From an uncultured Desulfovibrionaceae bacterium (lineage in GTDB: Bacteria > Desulfobacterota > Desulfovibrionia > Desulfovibrionales > Desulfovibrionaceae): a DNA stretch of 17,905 nt. The position numbers and the translations under genes were made by a program. Below the pieces are notes generated by a model, which did not search any database, was not told the DNA's origin, and saw only the letters and a program-made list of their open reading frames with translations. Each line of letters opens with the position of its first letter. The stretch's first letter is position 1. Where the stretch lies: the NCBI GenBank assembly GCA_949427775.1, contig CASQEL010000012.1, positions 1 through 17,905 of the forward strand, in the 5' to 3' direction. Positions 6,898 through 13,484 of the stretch are shown in pieces.

Positions 6898-7217
6898 CAG
6901 TGGTTCTCTTTATGGTATACGCGCATCCTGCGCACGGGATGCGCACGTAATTATGACAATGCAATGCAGAGCAGTTCGTGCGTGCTCCCGTCCGCTGTTT
7001 CCGCCATGCAGGTACGGAAAACTCCCGTATGAGGGGGACGGGACGAATGCCCCGGGATCACCCCGCTACGGGAGACGGCACGACACGCCTGGAAAGACTC
7101 CGGAGAGGACTCTCGCCGTCTTCCCCCCGTCCGACCGGCGCGCCGCCGGGGACGACATGGATACATTCCAGTGTGCCGGTCTTCCTCGGGAAAACCGGCA
7201 CACCGAACACACATACA
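6898..7217 (-). other. Structured rplO-secY intergenic spacer (no gene seen)
   Basis: These 320 bp carry no convincing gene. Inverted repeats visible: GTGTGCCGGT/ACCGGCACAC (7171-7180 with 7194-7203, 10 bp, 13-base loop) just after the rplO stop; CTCCCGTA (7022-7029) with TACGGGAG (7067-7074), 8 bp; TACGG (7013-7017) with CCGTA (7025-7029), which competes with the previous pair; TCCCGTCC (6986-6993) with GGACGGGA (7036-7043); and GCGCATCC (6921-6928) with GGATGCGC (6937-6944) just before secY. None has a good T-tract on the minus strand. The layout looks like an mRNA leader or attenuator for secY, but this is inference. Confidence 0.55.
6950..6958 (-). promoter_or_regulatory. Candidate extended -10 promoter for secY
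   Basis: On the minus strand TGT-CATAAT matches the extended -10 consensus TGn-TATAAT except for one base. It would start transcription near 6943, right at the 8-bp GCGCATCC/GGATGCGC hairpin and about 45 bases before the secY ATG. No good -35 hexamer is seen 16-18 bases upstream, so this is tentative. Confidence 0.25.
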
Positions 7218-7682
7218 TTACTCGCCCTGAGGGGCGGCTTCCAGTTCCTTGGCTTCGCCGCCGGCCTTGCGGATTTTTTCCGCGGCGGCGGCGCTGAACT
7301 TGTGGGCCTCCACCGTGACGGCGGCGGTCACATCACCACGAGAGAGCACCTTGACGGCACAACCGAGGTCAGCCAGGCCGCGCTCGTAGATATCATCCAG
7401 CGTGATGACGCTCTTGCCTTCAAAAGCGGCCAGGAGGCGATCCAGATTGATCACCGCATAGGTCGTCTTGAAGCGAAAGTTTTTGAACCCGTGCTTGGGG
7501 AGACGACGCTGCAGGGGCATCTGACCGCCCTCAAAACCGGGACGCACACCCCCGCCGGCACGCGCGTTTTGGCCTTTATTGCCTTTGCCGGAGGTGCATC
7601 CCAGGCCGGAACCCGACCCGCGCCCCACACGGCGGCGTTCTTTACGTTCCTCAGGGAACGGATACAAATCATGCAATTGCAT
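7218..7682 (-). CDS. rplO: Large ribosomal subunit protein uL15
   Basis: uL15 is a late-assembly 50S protein contacting several 23S rRNA domains. The ATG at 7682 gives 154 aa starting MQLHDLYPFPEERKERRRVGRG, with GGAGG eight bases upstream. A longer frame reaches into rpmD but is not family-like. The glycine-rich extended arm GSGSGLGCTSGKGNKGQNARAGG (about residues 22-44) is diagnostic, and the globular C-terminal half follows. It is the last gene before the long spacer to secY. Confidence 0.98.
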   Translation of the reverse strand: MQLHDLYPFPEERKERRRVGRGSGSGLGCTSGKGNKGQNARAGGGVRPGFEGGQMPLQRRLPKHGFKNFRFKTTYAVINLDRLLAAFEGKSVITLDDIYERGLADLGCAVKVLSRGDVTAAVTVEAHKFSAAAAEKIRKAGGEAKELEAAPQGE

Positions 7683-7701
7683 AGCATATTCCTCCCGGGG
7701 A

Positions 7702-7878
7702 CTAGTCGACGACAGCCACCAGATGCACAACTTTCCTGATCATGCCCCGGATGGCGGGCGTGTCCTTGAACGTCTTGACCTTTTCGCGGTACGTCAGCCC
7801 AAGGGCGTCCAGCGTCCTGATCTGCGCCGGAGTGCACCCGATACGACTGCGCATCAGTTTGACCTTGATTTCAGACAT
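7702..7878 (-). CDS. rpmD: Large ribosomal subunit protein uL30
   Basis: This is a 58-aa gene, read directly from the sequence: MSEIKVKLMRSRIGCTPAQI at the N-terminus, then RTLDALGLTYREKVKTF and PAIRGMIRKVVHLVAVVD at the end. The pattern (K-V-x-L-x-R-S-x-I-G, LGL, PAIRGMI.KV.HLV.V) is the uL30 signature. It starts four bases after the rpsE stop and ends 19 bases before rplO, the normal spc-operon position. uL30 is a small peripheral 50S protein that not all bacteria have. Confidence 0.97.
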   Translation of the reverse strand: MSEIKVKLMRSRIGCTPAQIRTLDALGLTYREKVKTFKDTPAIRGMIRKVVHLVAVVD

Positions 7879-7882
7879 GGCT

Positions 7883-8377
7883 CTACTTCCTCGGGGCTTC
7901 CAGCTTCTTGCCGCGCAGCTCGGAAACCTGCTCGGCGCTGCGCAGAGAGGTCAGACCTTCCATGGTGGCGCGAAGCACGTTATGCGGATTATTGGTGCCG
8001 ATGGCCTTGGCCAGCACGTCGGTCACGCCCACAGCTTCCATGACGGCGCGCACGGCGCCGCCGGCGATGATGCCGGTACCCTTGGAAGCGGGTTTGAGCA
8101 TGACGCTGCCCGCGCCGAACTGTCCCAGCACCTCATAGGGCAATGTGCCATCCACCAGCGCGATGCGCACGCGGTTCTTGCGCGCGCGTTCCGTCGCCTT
8201 GCGCAGCGCCTCGGGCACTTCCTGAGCCTTGCCCAGACCGAAGCCCACGCCGCCCTTGCCGTCGCCCACGACAACCAGCGCGCTGAAGCTGAAACGGCGA
8301 CCGCCCTTGACGACCTTGGCCACACGGTTCAGGGAAACGATCTTCTCGATTTCGCCGAATTCGTTCTGCTGTTCCAT
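7883..8377 (-). CDS. rpsE: Small ribosomal subunit protein uS5
   Basis: uS5 is in the 30S body at the decoding-fidelity and mRNA-entry region. The ATG at 8377 (AGGAA just upstream) gives 164 aa beginning MEQQNEFGEIEKIVSLNRVAK. An ATG at 8392, directly after the rplR stop and with GGAG seven bases before it, would add five residues and cannot be excluded. The dsRNA-binding-like N-terminal domain (KGGRRFSFSALVVVGDGKG) and the C-terminal domain (KPASKGTGIIAGGAVRAVMEA, GTNNPHNVLRAT) are intact. Confidence 0.97.
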   Translation of the reverse strand: MEQQNEFGEIEKIVSLNRVAKVVKGGRRFSFSALVVVGDGKGGVGFGLGKAQEVPEALRKATERARKNRVRIALVDGTLPYEVLGQFGAGSVMLKPASKGTGIIAGGAVRAVMEAVGVTDVLAKAIGTNNPHNVLRATMEGLTSLRSAEQVSELRGKKLEAPRK

Positions 8378-8393
8378 AGTTTCCTGCCGCATA

Positions 8394-8753
8394 TTAGAAC
8401 TCCAGGCCGCCTTCACGCGCGCCGTCGGCTACCGCCTTGATACGCCCGTGATAGAGATAACCGTTGCGATCGAACACAACCCGACTGATATTCTTTTCCT
8501 TCGCCAGGCGGGCGATTTCCTTGCCGACCATTTCCGCGCCGCTTTTGTTGCAGTGCGCGCCGGGCTGGGTTTTGCCCAACGCCAGAGTGGAAGCGGCCGC
8601 CAGAGTTTTGCCCGTGCCGTCGTCCACTATCTGAACATACAAGTGCAGGTTGGACCGGTATACCACAAGACGCGGACGCTCGGGCGTGCCGTTGACCTTC
8701 TTGCGGATACGTACCTTGCGGCGCTGTCTGGCTTCGTTCTTGGAAAATTTCAT
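8394..8753 (-). CDS. rplR: Large ribosomal subunit protein uL18
   Basis: uL18 binds 5S rRNA and helps anchor it in the central protuberance with uL5. The 119-aa protein shows the basic N-terminus (KFSKNEARQRRKVRIRKKV), TPERPRLVVYRSNLHLYVQIVDD, and the C-terminal VFDRNGYLYHGRIKAVADGAREGGLEF, all typical. The start codon is ATG, 14 bases after rplF. Confidence 0.98.
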   Translation of the reverse strand: MKFSKNEARQRRKVRIRKKVNGTPERPRLVVYRSNLHLYVQIVDDGTGKTLAAASTLALGKTQPGAHCNKSGAEMVGKEIARLAKEKNISRVVFDRNGYLYHGRIKAVADGAREGGLEF

Positions 8754-8767
8754 GGTCTCACACCTGC

Positions 8768-9307
8768 CTATTTCTTACCGCCGGACTTGCCGACCTTGCG
8801 GCGGATCGTCTCGGTTTCGTACTTGATGCCCTTGCCCTTGTACGGTTCGGGCTTGCGGATGCGACGGATCCTGGCGGCGGTTTCGCCCACCAGTTCCTTG
8901 TCCATACCGGAGAGAGTCAGCTTCTGACCATCCACGGCGGCCTTGATGCCGTCGGGCAGTTCCACCAGAACCGGGTGGGAGAATCCCACGGACAGCTCCA
9001 CGATATTGCCCTTGACGGCCACCTTGTAACCGACGCCGTTGACTTCCAGGGTTTTGGAAAAACCTTTGGTCACACCGTCGATGCAGTTGGCCAGAAGCGT
9101 CCGCCGCAGGCCGTGCTGGGCACGGGTCCGGCGCGTTTCGTCCTGGCGGGTGAGGGTCACCTTGCCGTCGGCGACTTCATATGTGAGGCAGGCACACACC
9201 GGCGTCTGCAGCGATCCTTTCGGACCCTTCACTTCCACAACATGCTCCCCGACTTTCACTTCCACATTGGAAGGCACGGGGATGGGCAGTCTACCTATTC
9301 TCGACAT
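8768..9307 (-). CDS. rplF: Large ribosomal subunit protein uL6
   Basis: uL6 lies at the base of the factor-binding stalk and the sarcin-ricin loop. The 179-aa protein is full length. It starts MSRIGRLPIPVPSNVEVKVG and has two repeated alpha/beta domains; the second carries the conserved KELVGETAARIRRIRKPEPYKGKGIKYETE stretch near 134-164, followed by a lysine-rich end. It starts 10 bases after rpsH. Confidence 0.98.
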   Translation of the reverse strand: MSRIGRLPIPVPSNVEVKVGEHVVEVKGPKGSLQTPVCACLTYEVADGKVTLTRQDETRRTRAQHGLRRTLLANCIDGVTKGFSKTLEVNGVGYKVAVKGNIVELSVGFSHPVLVELPDGIKAAVDGQKLTLSGMDKELVGETAARIRRIRKPEPYKGKGIKYETETIRRKVGKSGGKK

Positions 9308-9317
9308 GGGACACCGC

Positions 9318-9698
9318 CTACCAGATTTCGCACAAAAGTTCGCCGCCCACTTTCTTTTCGTGGGCCGTCATTCCGTCAAGAACACCGTGGGACGTAGACA
9401 GGATACAGATGCCCAGGCCGTTCTGAACCTTGGGGATCTGATGCGATCCCACATACACCCTGCGACCGGGCGTGCTGATGCGCTTGAGACCGGCGATGGC
9501 CCCCTTGCCCTTCTGATACTTCAGGGTGATAGTGATGTTTCTGTCTGCCACGGCCACGTCTTCGACGTAACCTTCCTGCTTGAGGATGGCGGCAATGGAT
9601 TCCTTCATCTTCGAGCGCGGCACATTCACTTCCTTGTGCAGGGCCAAATGTGCGTTGCGGATACGCGTCAGCATATCGGCAATAGGATCTGTCAACAT
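9318..9698 (-). CDS. rpsH: Small ribosomal subunit protein uS8
   Basis: uS8 is a primary binder of 16S rRNA helix 21 and, in E. coli, the translational repressor of the spc operon. The ATG at 9698, with GAGGAG seven bases upstream, gives 126 aa starting MLTDPIADMLTRIRNAHLAL. An alternative start five codons upstream lacks a ribosome-binding site. The C-terminal VGGELLCEIW and the STPGRRVYVG / GLGICILSTSHGVL stretches are diagnostic. The 135 bases before it are unusually structured, which is notable given the regulatory role of uS8 in other bacteria. Confidence 0.98.
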   Translation of the reverse strand: MLTDPIADMLTRIRNAHLALHKEVNVPRSKMKESIAAILKQEGYVEDVAVADRNITITLKYQKGKGAIAGLKRISTPGRRVYVGSHQIPKVQNGLGICILSTSHGVLDGMTAHEKKVGGELLCEIW

Positions 9699-9833
9699 CG
9701 AAAGGCTCCTCAAAGAGTTTTATTCGCTCCGCCTGTTCCGTTTCGCTTCCGGAATATTGCGGGCAGGCGCTCGCTCACGCGAGCGACCGGGCATATTCCC
9801 GTTTTTCGGAAATATGCTCCGATAATGCCGGTA
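9699..9833 (-). other. Three-hairpin spacer between rpsN and rpsH
   Basis: On the minus strand, in transcript order: (A) 9821-9807 pairs with 9801-9787, a 15-position stem (CGGAAATATGCTCCG-type arms) with an AAAAA loop, two mismatches and one G-U; (B) CGCTCGC-GTGA-GCGAGCG at 9785-9768, seven perfect pairs closed by a GNRA-class tetraloop; (C) GCCTG + TTCCG pairing with CGGAA + CAGGC (9768-9731), ten pairs split by a 9-base bulge. The uS8 ribosome-binding site follows directly. No gene fits here. All other junctions in this part of the cluster are about 10-20 bases, so the spacer probably has a role in the mRNA. Confidence 0.7.
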
Positions 9834-10019
9834 TTACCAGCTCGACTTGCGCACGCCCGGCAATTCGCCGCGCAGCGACATATTGCGGAAGCAGATACGG
9901 CACAGACCGAACTTGCGCATATAAGCACGCGCACGACCGCAGATGGGGCAGCGGTTATACGCCCGCGACGAGAATTTGGCCTTGCGGGAGGCCTTTACTT
10001 CCAACGAGGTACGGGACAT
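9834..10019 (-). CDS. rpsN: Small ribosomal subunit protein uS14, zinc-binding type Z
   Basis: uS14 is a 30S head protein assembled late near the decoding site. This 61-aa protein is the short type Z form with a zinc knuckle: CPIC at 24-27 and CRIC at 40-43, followed by FRNMSLRGELPGVRKSSW. Desulfovibrio-like bacteria and Gram-positives commonly carry this version, while E. coli has the longer cysteine-free one. It starts 10 bases after rplE; the structured spacer follows it. Confidence 0.98.
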   Translation of the reverse strand: MSRTSLEVKASRKAKFSSRAYNRCPICGRARAYMRKFGLCRICFRNMSLRGELPGVRKSSW

Positions 10020-10029
10020 AGCCTAACTC

Positions 10030-10569
10030 CTACTTCTTGAACGGCATGCCGAGCTGATCAAGAAGGAACTTGCCTTCCTTGTCCGTGTCGGCCGTGGTCA
10101 CGATGGTGATGTTCATCCCCTTGGGATTTTCCACACGATCCACTTCCAGTTCGGGGAAGATGGTGTGTTCCTTGATGCCCAGGGTAAAGTTGCCACGTCC
10201 GTCAAAGCCGCGATCCTGGATGCCCCGGAAGTCGCGCACGCGCGGCAGCGCGAAGTTCATCAGTTTGTCCAGAAAGTCCCACATGCGATCCTTGCGCAAA
10301 GTCACGCGGGCGCCGATGGGCATTCCCTCGCGCAGCTTGAAGGAGGCGATGGACTTTTTGGCGCGAGTCACCACGGCCTTCTGACCGGCGATGGCGGTCA
10401 ACTCGGCCACGGCTTCTTCCATGAGCTTGTTGTTCTGGCTCGCAGCGCCAAGCCCGATGTTCAGAGAGATCTTTTCGATTCCGGGAAGCTGCATGGGAGA
10501 TTTATAATTAAATTCCTTCTGCAATACCGGAACCACTTTCTCCCGATATATCTTTTCAAGGCGTGTCAT
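10030..10569 (-). CDS. rplE: Large ribosomal subunit protein uL5
   Basis: uL5 binds 5S rRNA and contacts the P-site tRNA and the 30S head. The ATG at 10569 gives the canonical 179 aa, MTRLEKIYREKVVPVLQKEF, with AAGG eight bases upstream. A GTG three codons earlier is part of that ribosome-binding region and is rejected as the start. Core motifs MPIGARVTLRKDRMWDFLDKL and LPRVRDFRGI are intact, as is the C-terminal DTDKEGKFLLDQLGMPF. Confidence 0.98.
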   Translation of the reverse strand: MTRLEKIYREKVVPVLQKEFNYKSPMQLPGIEKISLNIGLGAASQNNKLMEEAVAELTAIAGQKAVVTRAKKSIASFKLREGMPIGARVTLRKDRMWDFLDKLMNFALPRVRDFRGIQDRGFDGRGNFTLGIKEHTIFPELEVDRVENPKGMNITIVTTADTDKEGKFLLDQLGMPFKK

Positions 10570-10579
10570 CGTCTGCACC

Positions 10580-10903
10580 TTATTCCATGACTTCGTTGCA
10601 CTTCTTGCAGAAGCGGACCTTCTTTCCGTCTTCCGTGTACTTGTAACCCACTCTGGTGGGCTTGGCGCACGCGTTGCACACCACCATCAGGTTGGACACA
10701 TGGATGGGCATTTCCTTTTCCATGATGCCGGCCGGCTGCTGGCGATAGGGATTGGCCCGCATATGGCGCTTGACCATATTGACCTTCTCCACCAGCACCC
10801 GATCCTTCTTGCGGAGGATCTTGAGCACCTTGCCGATCTTGCCCGCGTCTTTGCCGGTGATCACCATCACCTTGTCGTCTTTGCGGATGCGATACTGTTT
10901 CAT
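10580..10903 (-). CDS. rplX: Large ribosomal subunit protein uL24
   Basis: uL24 is one of the two assembly initiators of the 50S subunit, near the tunnel exit. The 107-aa protein has an N-terminal KOW motif (about residues 9-35, KVMVITGKDAGKIGKVL). The C-terminal part carries two CxxC-like pairs, C76/C79 and C99/C102, which look like a zinc ribbon (CNACAKPTRVG ... CKKCNEV). It ends 10 bases before the uL5 start. Confidence 0.98.
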   Translation of the reverse strand: MKQYRIRKDDKVMVITGKDAGKIGKVLKILRKKDRVLVEKVNMVKRHMRANPYRQQPAGIMEKEMPIHVSNLMVVCNACAKPTRVGYKYTEDGKKVRFCKKCNEVME

Positions 10904-10912
10904 GGCGATCTC

Positions 10913-11281
10913 CTACAGGACCTCGGGCGCGAGCGAAACAATCTTCATGAAGTTGTGCGCACGCAGTTCGCGGGCCACGGGTCCGAAGATGCGCGTGCCC
11001 ACCGGCTCGCCCTGCTTGGTCAGCAACACGGCGGCGTTGCCGTCGAACTTGATATACGATCCGTCAACGCGGCGCACTTCCTTGCGGGTACGCACGATGA
11101 CGGCCTGCATCACGTCGCCCTTTTTCACCTTGCTGTGGGGCATGGCTTCCTTGACGGAAACCATGATGATGTCGCCCACGGAAGCGTAACGACGATGGGA
11201 GCCGCCCAGCACCTTGATGCAGGCAACCTTCTTGGCGCCGGAATTATCCGCCACCTGGAGTGTGGATTCTACCTGGATCAT
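10913..11281 (-). CDS. rplN: Large ribosomal subunit protein uL14
   Basis: uL14 is on the subunit interface (bridges B5/B8) and is the docking site of the silencing factor RsfS. The 122-aa product is full length and starts MIQVESTLQVADNSGAKKVACIKVLGG, with GTRIFGPVARELRAHNFMKIVSLAPEVL at the end, nearly invariant family sequence. It lies nine bases from both rpsQ and rplX. Confidence 0.99.
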   Translation of the reverse strand: MIQVESTLQVADNSGAKKVACIKVLGGSHRRYASVGDIIMVSVKEAMPHSKVKKGDVMQAVIVRTRKEVRRVDGSYIKFDGNAAVLLTKQGEPVGTRIFGPVARELRAHNFMKIVSLAPEVL

Positions 11282-11290
11282 GGTTCCACC

Positions 11291-11557
11291 CTACACGGCT
11301 TTTTCAATAATGGAGACCAGGTGCCAGCGCTTGTTGTGCGACAACGGACGGTACTCCACGATTTTCACTTTATCACCAATACCGCACTCGTTCATGGGAT
11401 CGTGAGCCGTGAACTTCTTGCGGCGCCTGACATATTTTTTGAAGAGCGGATGTTTGACCAGGGTCTGCACGCGCACGACGATGGTCTTGTCGCTCTTGTC
11501 GCTCACCACAATGCCGGTAAGCGTTCTGCCCTTGCGTTTTTCCAGAGCTTCGGACAT
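11291..11557 (-). CDS. rpsQ: Small ribosomal subunit protein uS17
   Basis: uS17 is a primary 16S rRNA 5'-domain binder. The 88-aa OB-fold protein shows RTLTGIVVSDKSDKTIVVRV near residues 12-31, then VKHPLFKKYVRRRKKFTAHDPMNECGIGDKVKIVEYRPLS, typical of the family. It starts 10 bases after rpmC and ends 9 bases before rplN. Confidence 0.98.
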   Translation of the reverse strand: MSEALEKRKGRTLTGIVVSDKSDKTIVVRVQTLVKHPLFKKYVRRRKKFTAHDPMNECGIGDKVKIVEYRPLSHNKRWHLVSIIEKAV

Positions 11558-11567
11558 GGCTGAGCCC

Positions 11568-11783
11568 CTATTCCTTTTCCTTCAATATGGTCATGATCCG
11601 GGCGACCTGGAGCTTGGCGCTCTTCAGCTCGGAAGTCTTTTCCAACTGGGCCGTGGCATGCCGGAAGCGCATATCGAACACTTCCTGCTGCTGCTTGACA
11701 AGCTGCGCACGCAGATCTTCCACGCTCATGGCGCGCAGATCCGCAACGCCGGCGCTTTCGGCGGCTTTTTTCTTGGCGGCCAT
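11568..11783 (-). CDS. rpmC: Large ribosomal subunit protein uL29
   Basis: uL29 is a small two-helix 50S protein at the tunnel exit, where SRP and trigger factor dock. The 71-aa product has the family core MSVEDLRAQLVKQQQEVFDMRFRHATAQLEKTSELKSAKLQVARIMTILKEKE, preceded by a short basic/alanine extension (MAAKKKAAESAGVADLR). The ATG is one base past the rplP stop. Confidence 0.97.
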   Translation of the reverse strand: MAAKKKAAESAGVADLRAMSVEDLRAQLVKQQQEVFDMRFRHATAQLEKTSELKSAKLQVARIMTILKEKE

Positions 11784-11784
11784 G

Positions 11785-12198
11785 TTAGAAGCCCTCCCTG
11801 ACCACGATGACGGTTTTGATGGGCAACTTGTGCGCGGCGCGGGTCAGCGCTTCCTTGGCGAGATCCAGGGACACGCCCTTGATCTCGTACAGCACGCGGC
11901 CCGGCTTCACCGGAGCGCACCAGCCCACCGGAGCCCCCTTGCCGGAACCCTGACGGGTTTCCAGAGGCTTGGCGGTCACGGGATGATCGGGGAAAACCCG
12001 AATCCAGACCTTGCCGCCGCGTTTGATATGCCGCATCATGGCGATACGCGCGGCTTCAATCTGCTGGTTGGACAGTTTGCCGTGTTCCACCGCCTTGAGA
12101 CCCACATCGCCGAAGGCAATGCTCGCCCCACGGGTAGCCTTGCCGCGCAAACGGCCTTTCTGCCATTTGCGGTATTTCACTTTCTTCGGGGAAAGCAT
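11785..12198 (-). CDS. rplP: Large ribosomal subunit protein uL16
   Basis: uL16 helps organise the tRNA-binding A/P region of the 50S subunit and is a late assembly protein. The 137-aa product starts MLSPKKVKYRKWQKGRLRGKATRG, the canonical N-terminus. It contains MMRHIKRGGKVWIRVFPDHPVT (residues about 54-75) and GSGKGAPVGWCAPVKPGRVLYEI. Its ATG overlaps the rpsC TAA by one base (TAATG), implying coupled translation. Confidence 0.98.
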   Translation of the reverse strand: MLSPKKVKYRKWQKGRLRGKATRGASIAFGDVGLKAVEHGKLSNQQIEAARIAMMRHIKRGGKVWIRVFPDHPVTAKPLETRQGSGKGAPVGWCAPVKPGRVLYEIKGVSLDLAKEALTRAAHKLPIKTVIVVREGF

Positions 12199-12839
12199 TA
12201 CTGTTCCACCTCTTTGTCAAGGATTTCACCCTTGTAAATCCACACCTTGACACCGATGATGCCATAGGTGGTGCGCGCTTCCGCGAAACCGTAGTCGATA
12301 TCCGCACGCAGGGTCTGCAAGGGCACCCGACCATCGCGGTACCATTCGGTACGGGCGATTTCCGCTCCGGCCAAACGACCGGCGCAGGTGACCTTGATGC
12401 CTTCGCCGCCGAATTTGCGGGCCATGGCCACCGTGCGCTTCATGGCGCGACGGAAGGCCACCCGGCGTTCCAGTTGCATGGCGATATTTTCGGCCACCAA
12501 CTGCGCTTCCACTTCGGGGCGACGGATTTCATTCACTTCCAGGGAGAACTCGCGCCCGAACTTCTTGCGCAGATCTCCACGCAGCTTTTCGATCTCCACG
12601 CCCTTGCGCCCGATGACGATGCCCGGACGCGCGGTAGAGAGAATCAACCGCACCTTGCCGCCCGCGCGTTCGATTTCGATTTTGGAAACCCCCGCATGAT
12701 ACAGGAGTTTTTTGACGAACGTGCGGATCTTGTTATCTTCGAACACAAAGGCAGGGTATTCCTTCTTGCTGAACCAGCGGGACTGCCAGTTCTTGTTGTA
12801 CCCAAGCCGGAATCCGAACGGATGTACTTTTTGACCCAT
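12198..12839 (-). CDS. rpsC: Small ribosomal subunit protein uS3
   Basis: uS3 forms the mRNA entry pore with uS4/uS5 and helps unwind mRNA. The 213-aa protein starts MGQKVHPFGFRLGYNKNWQS. It has a KH type 2 domain with the GxxG-type loop IGRKG at 76-80, and the C-terminal domain including GIKVTCAGRLAGAEIARTEWYRDGRVPLQTLRADIDYG. It lies three bases after rplV and overlaps rplP by one base. Confidence 0.99.
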   Translation of the reverse strand: MGQKVHPFGFRLGYNKNWQSRWFSKKEYPAFVFEDNKIRTFVKKLLYHAGVSKIEIERAGGKVRLILSTARPGIVIGRKGVEIEKLRGDLRKKFGREFSLEVNEIRRPEVEAQLVAENIAMQLERRVAFRRAMKRTVAMARKFGGEGIKVTCAGRLAGAEIARTEWYRDGRVPLQTLRADIDYGFAEARTTYGIIGVKVWIYKGEILDKEVEQ

Positions 12840-12842
12840 AGC

Positions 12843-13181
12843 CTAATCCTGCCCTTCTGCGAGTATGACGGTAATGTGGCTGGTGCGCTTTTTGATTTTG
12901 GTGGCGCGCCCCTGAGCGCGCGGCATGAAGCGCTTCCATGCGGGGCCTTCGTTGACCACGATTTCCTTCACCACCATGGCATCCACATCCACGCCGCCCA
13001 GCTGGGAAGCGTTGGCCAGGGCCGACTTCATCACGCCAAGCAGGATACCCGCAGGCTTGTTAGGCGTAAAGCGCAGCACGTTCAGCGCTTCTTCCACGCC
13101 CATCCCCGTCACGTTGCGCGCAACGAGACGGGTCTTGCGCGGAGATACACGCTGGAATTTGGCGATAGCTTTAGATTCCAT
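12843..13181 (-). CDS. rplV: Large ribosomal subunit protein uL22
   Basis: uL22 lines the nascent-chain exit tunnel with a beta-hairpin. The ATG at 13181 gives 112 aa starting MESKAIAKFQRVSPRKTRLVARNV. A GTG directly before it (13184) is also in frame, but AGGG sits seven bases from the ATG and only four from the GTG, so ATG is preferred. The hairpin region MPRAQGRATKIKKRTSHITVIL near the C-terminus is the tunnel-lining segment. It starts nine bases after rpsS. Confidence 0.97.
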   Translation of the reverse strand: MESKAIAKFQRVSPRKTRLVARNVTGMGVEEALNVLRFTPNKPAGILLGVMKSALANASQLGGVDVDAMVVKEIVVNEGPAWKRFMPRAQGRATKIKKRTSHITVILAEGQD

Positions 13182-13190
13182 CACGTTACC

Positions 13191-13475
13191 CTACTTTTTG
13201 CCCGCTTTGGCCTTTTTATCGGCGGCATGACCATGGAAGGTCCGCGTGGGCGAAAACTCGCCCAGCTTATGGCCCACCATGTTTTCGGTCACAAACACCG
13301 GAACGAATTTTTTGCCATTGTGCACCGCAAAGGTCAGACCCACCATTTCCGGCAGGATCATGGAGCGGCGCGACCACGTTTTCACCACGCGACGGTCGCC
13401 GTTGGCCACGGCCGCGTCAACCTTGCGCATGAGATGGCCGTCGATGAACGGTCCTTTTTTCAGGGATCTCGGCAT
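13191..13475 (-). CDS. rpsS: Small ribosomal subunit protein uS19
   Basis: uS19 is in the 30S head, next to uS13 and the A-site tRNA. The 94-aa product starts MPRSLKKGPFIDGHLMRKVD and contains TWSRRSMILPEMVGLTFAVHNGK and GHKLGEFSPTRTFHGH, invariant family stretches, with a lysine-rich end. The ATG is nine bases after the rplB stop. Confidence 0.99.
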   Translation of the reverse strand: MPRSLKKGPFIDGHLMRKVDAAVANGDRRVVKTWSRRSMILPEMVGLTFAVHNGKKFVPVFVTENMVGHKLGEFSPTRTFHGHAADKKAKAGKK

Positions 13476-13484
13476 GAGCTACTC

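Noticed and set aside
5632..7032. Plus-strand open frame of 466 codons opposite secY
   Set aside because: His/Arg/Gln-rich product antisense to secY, which has clear conserved motifs and membrane segments.
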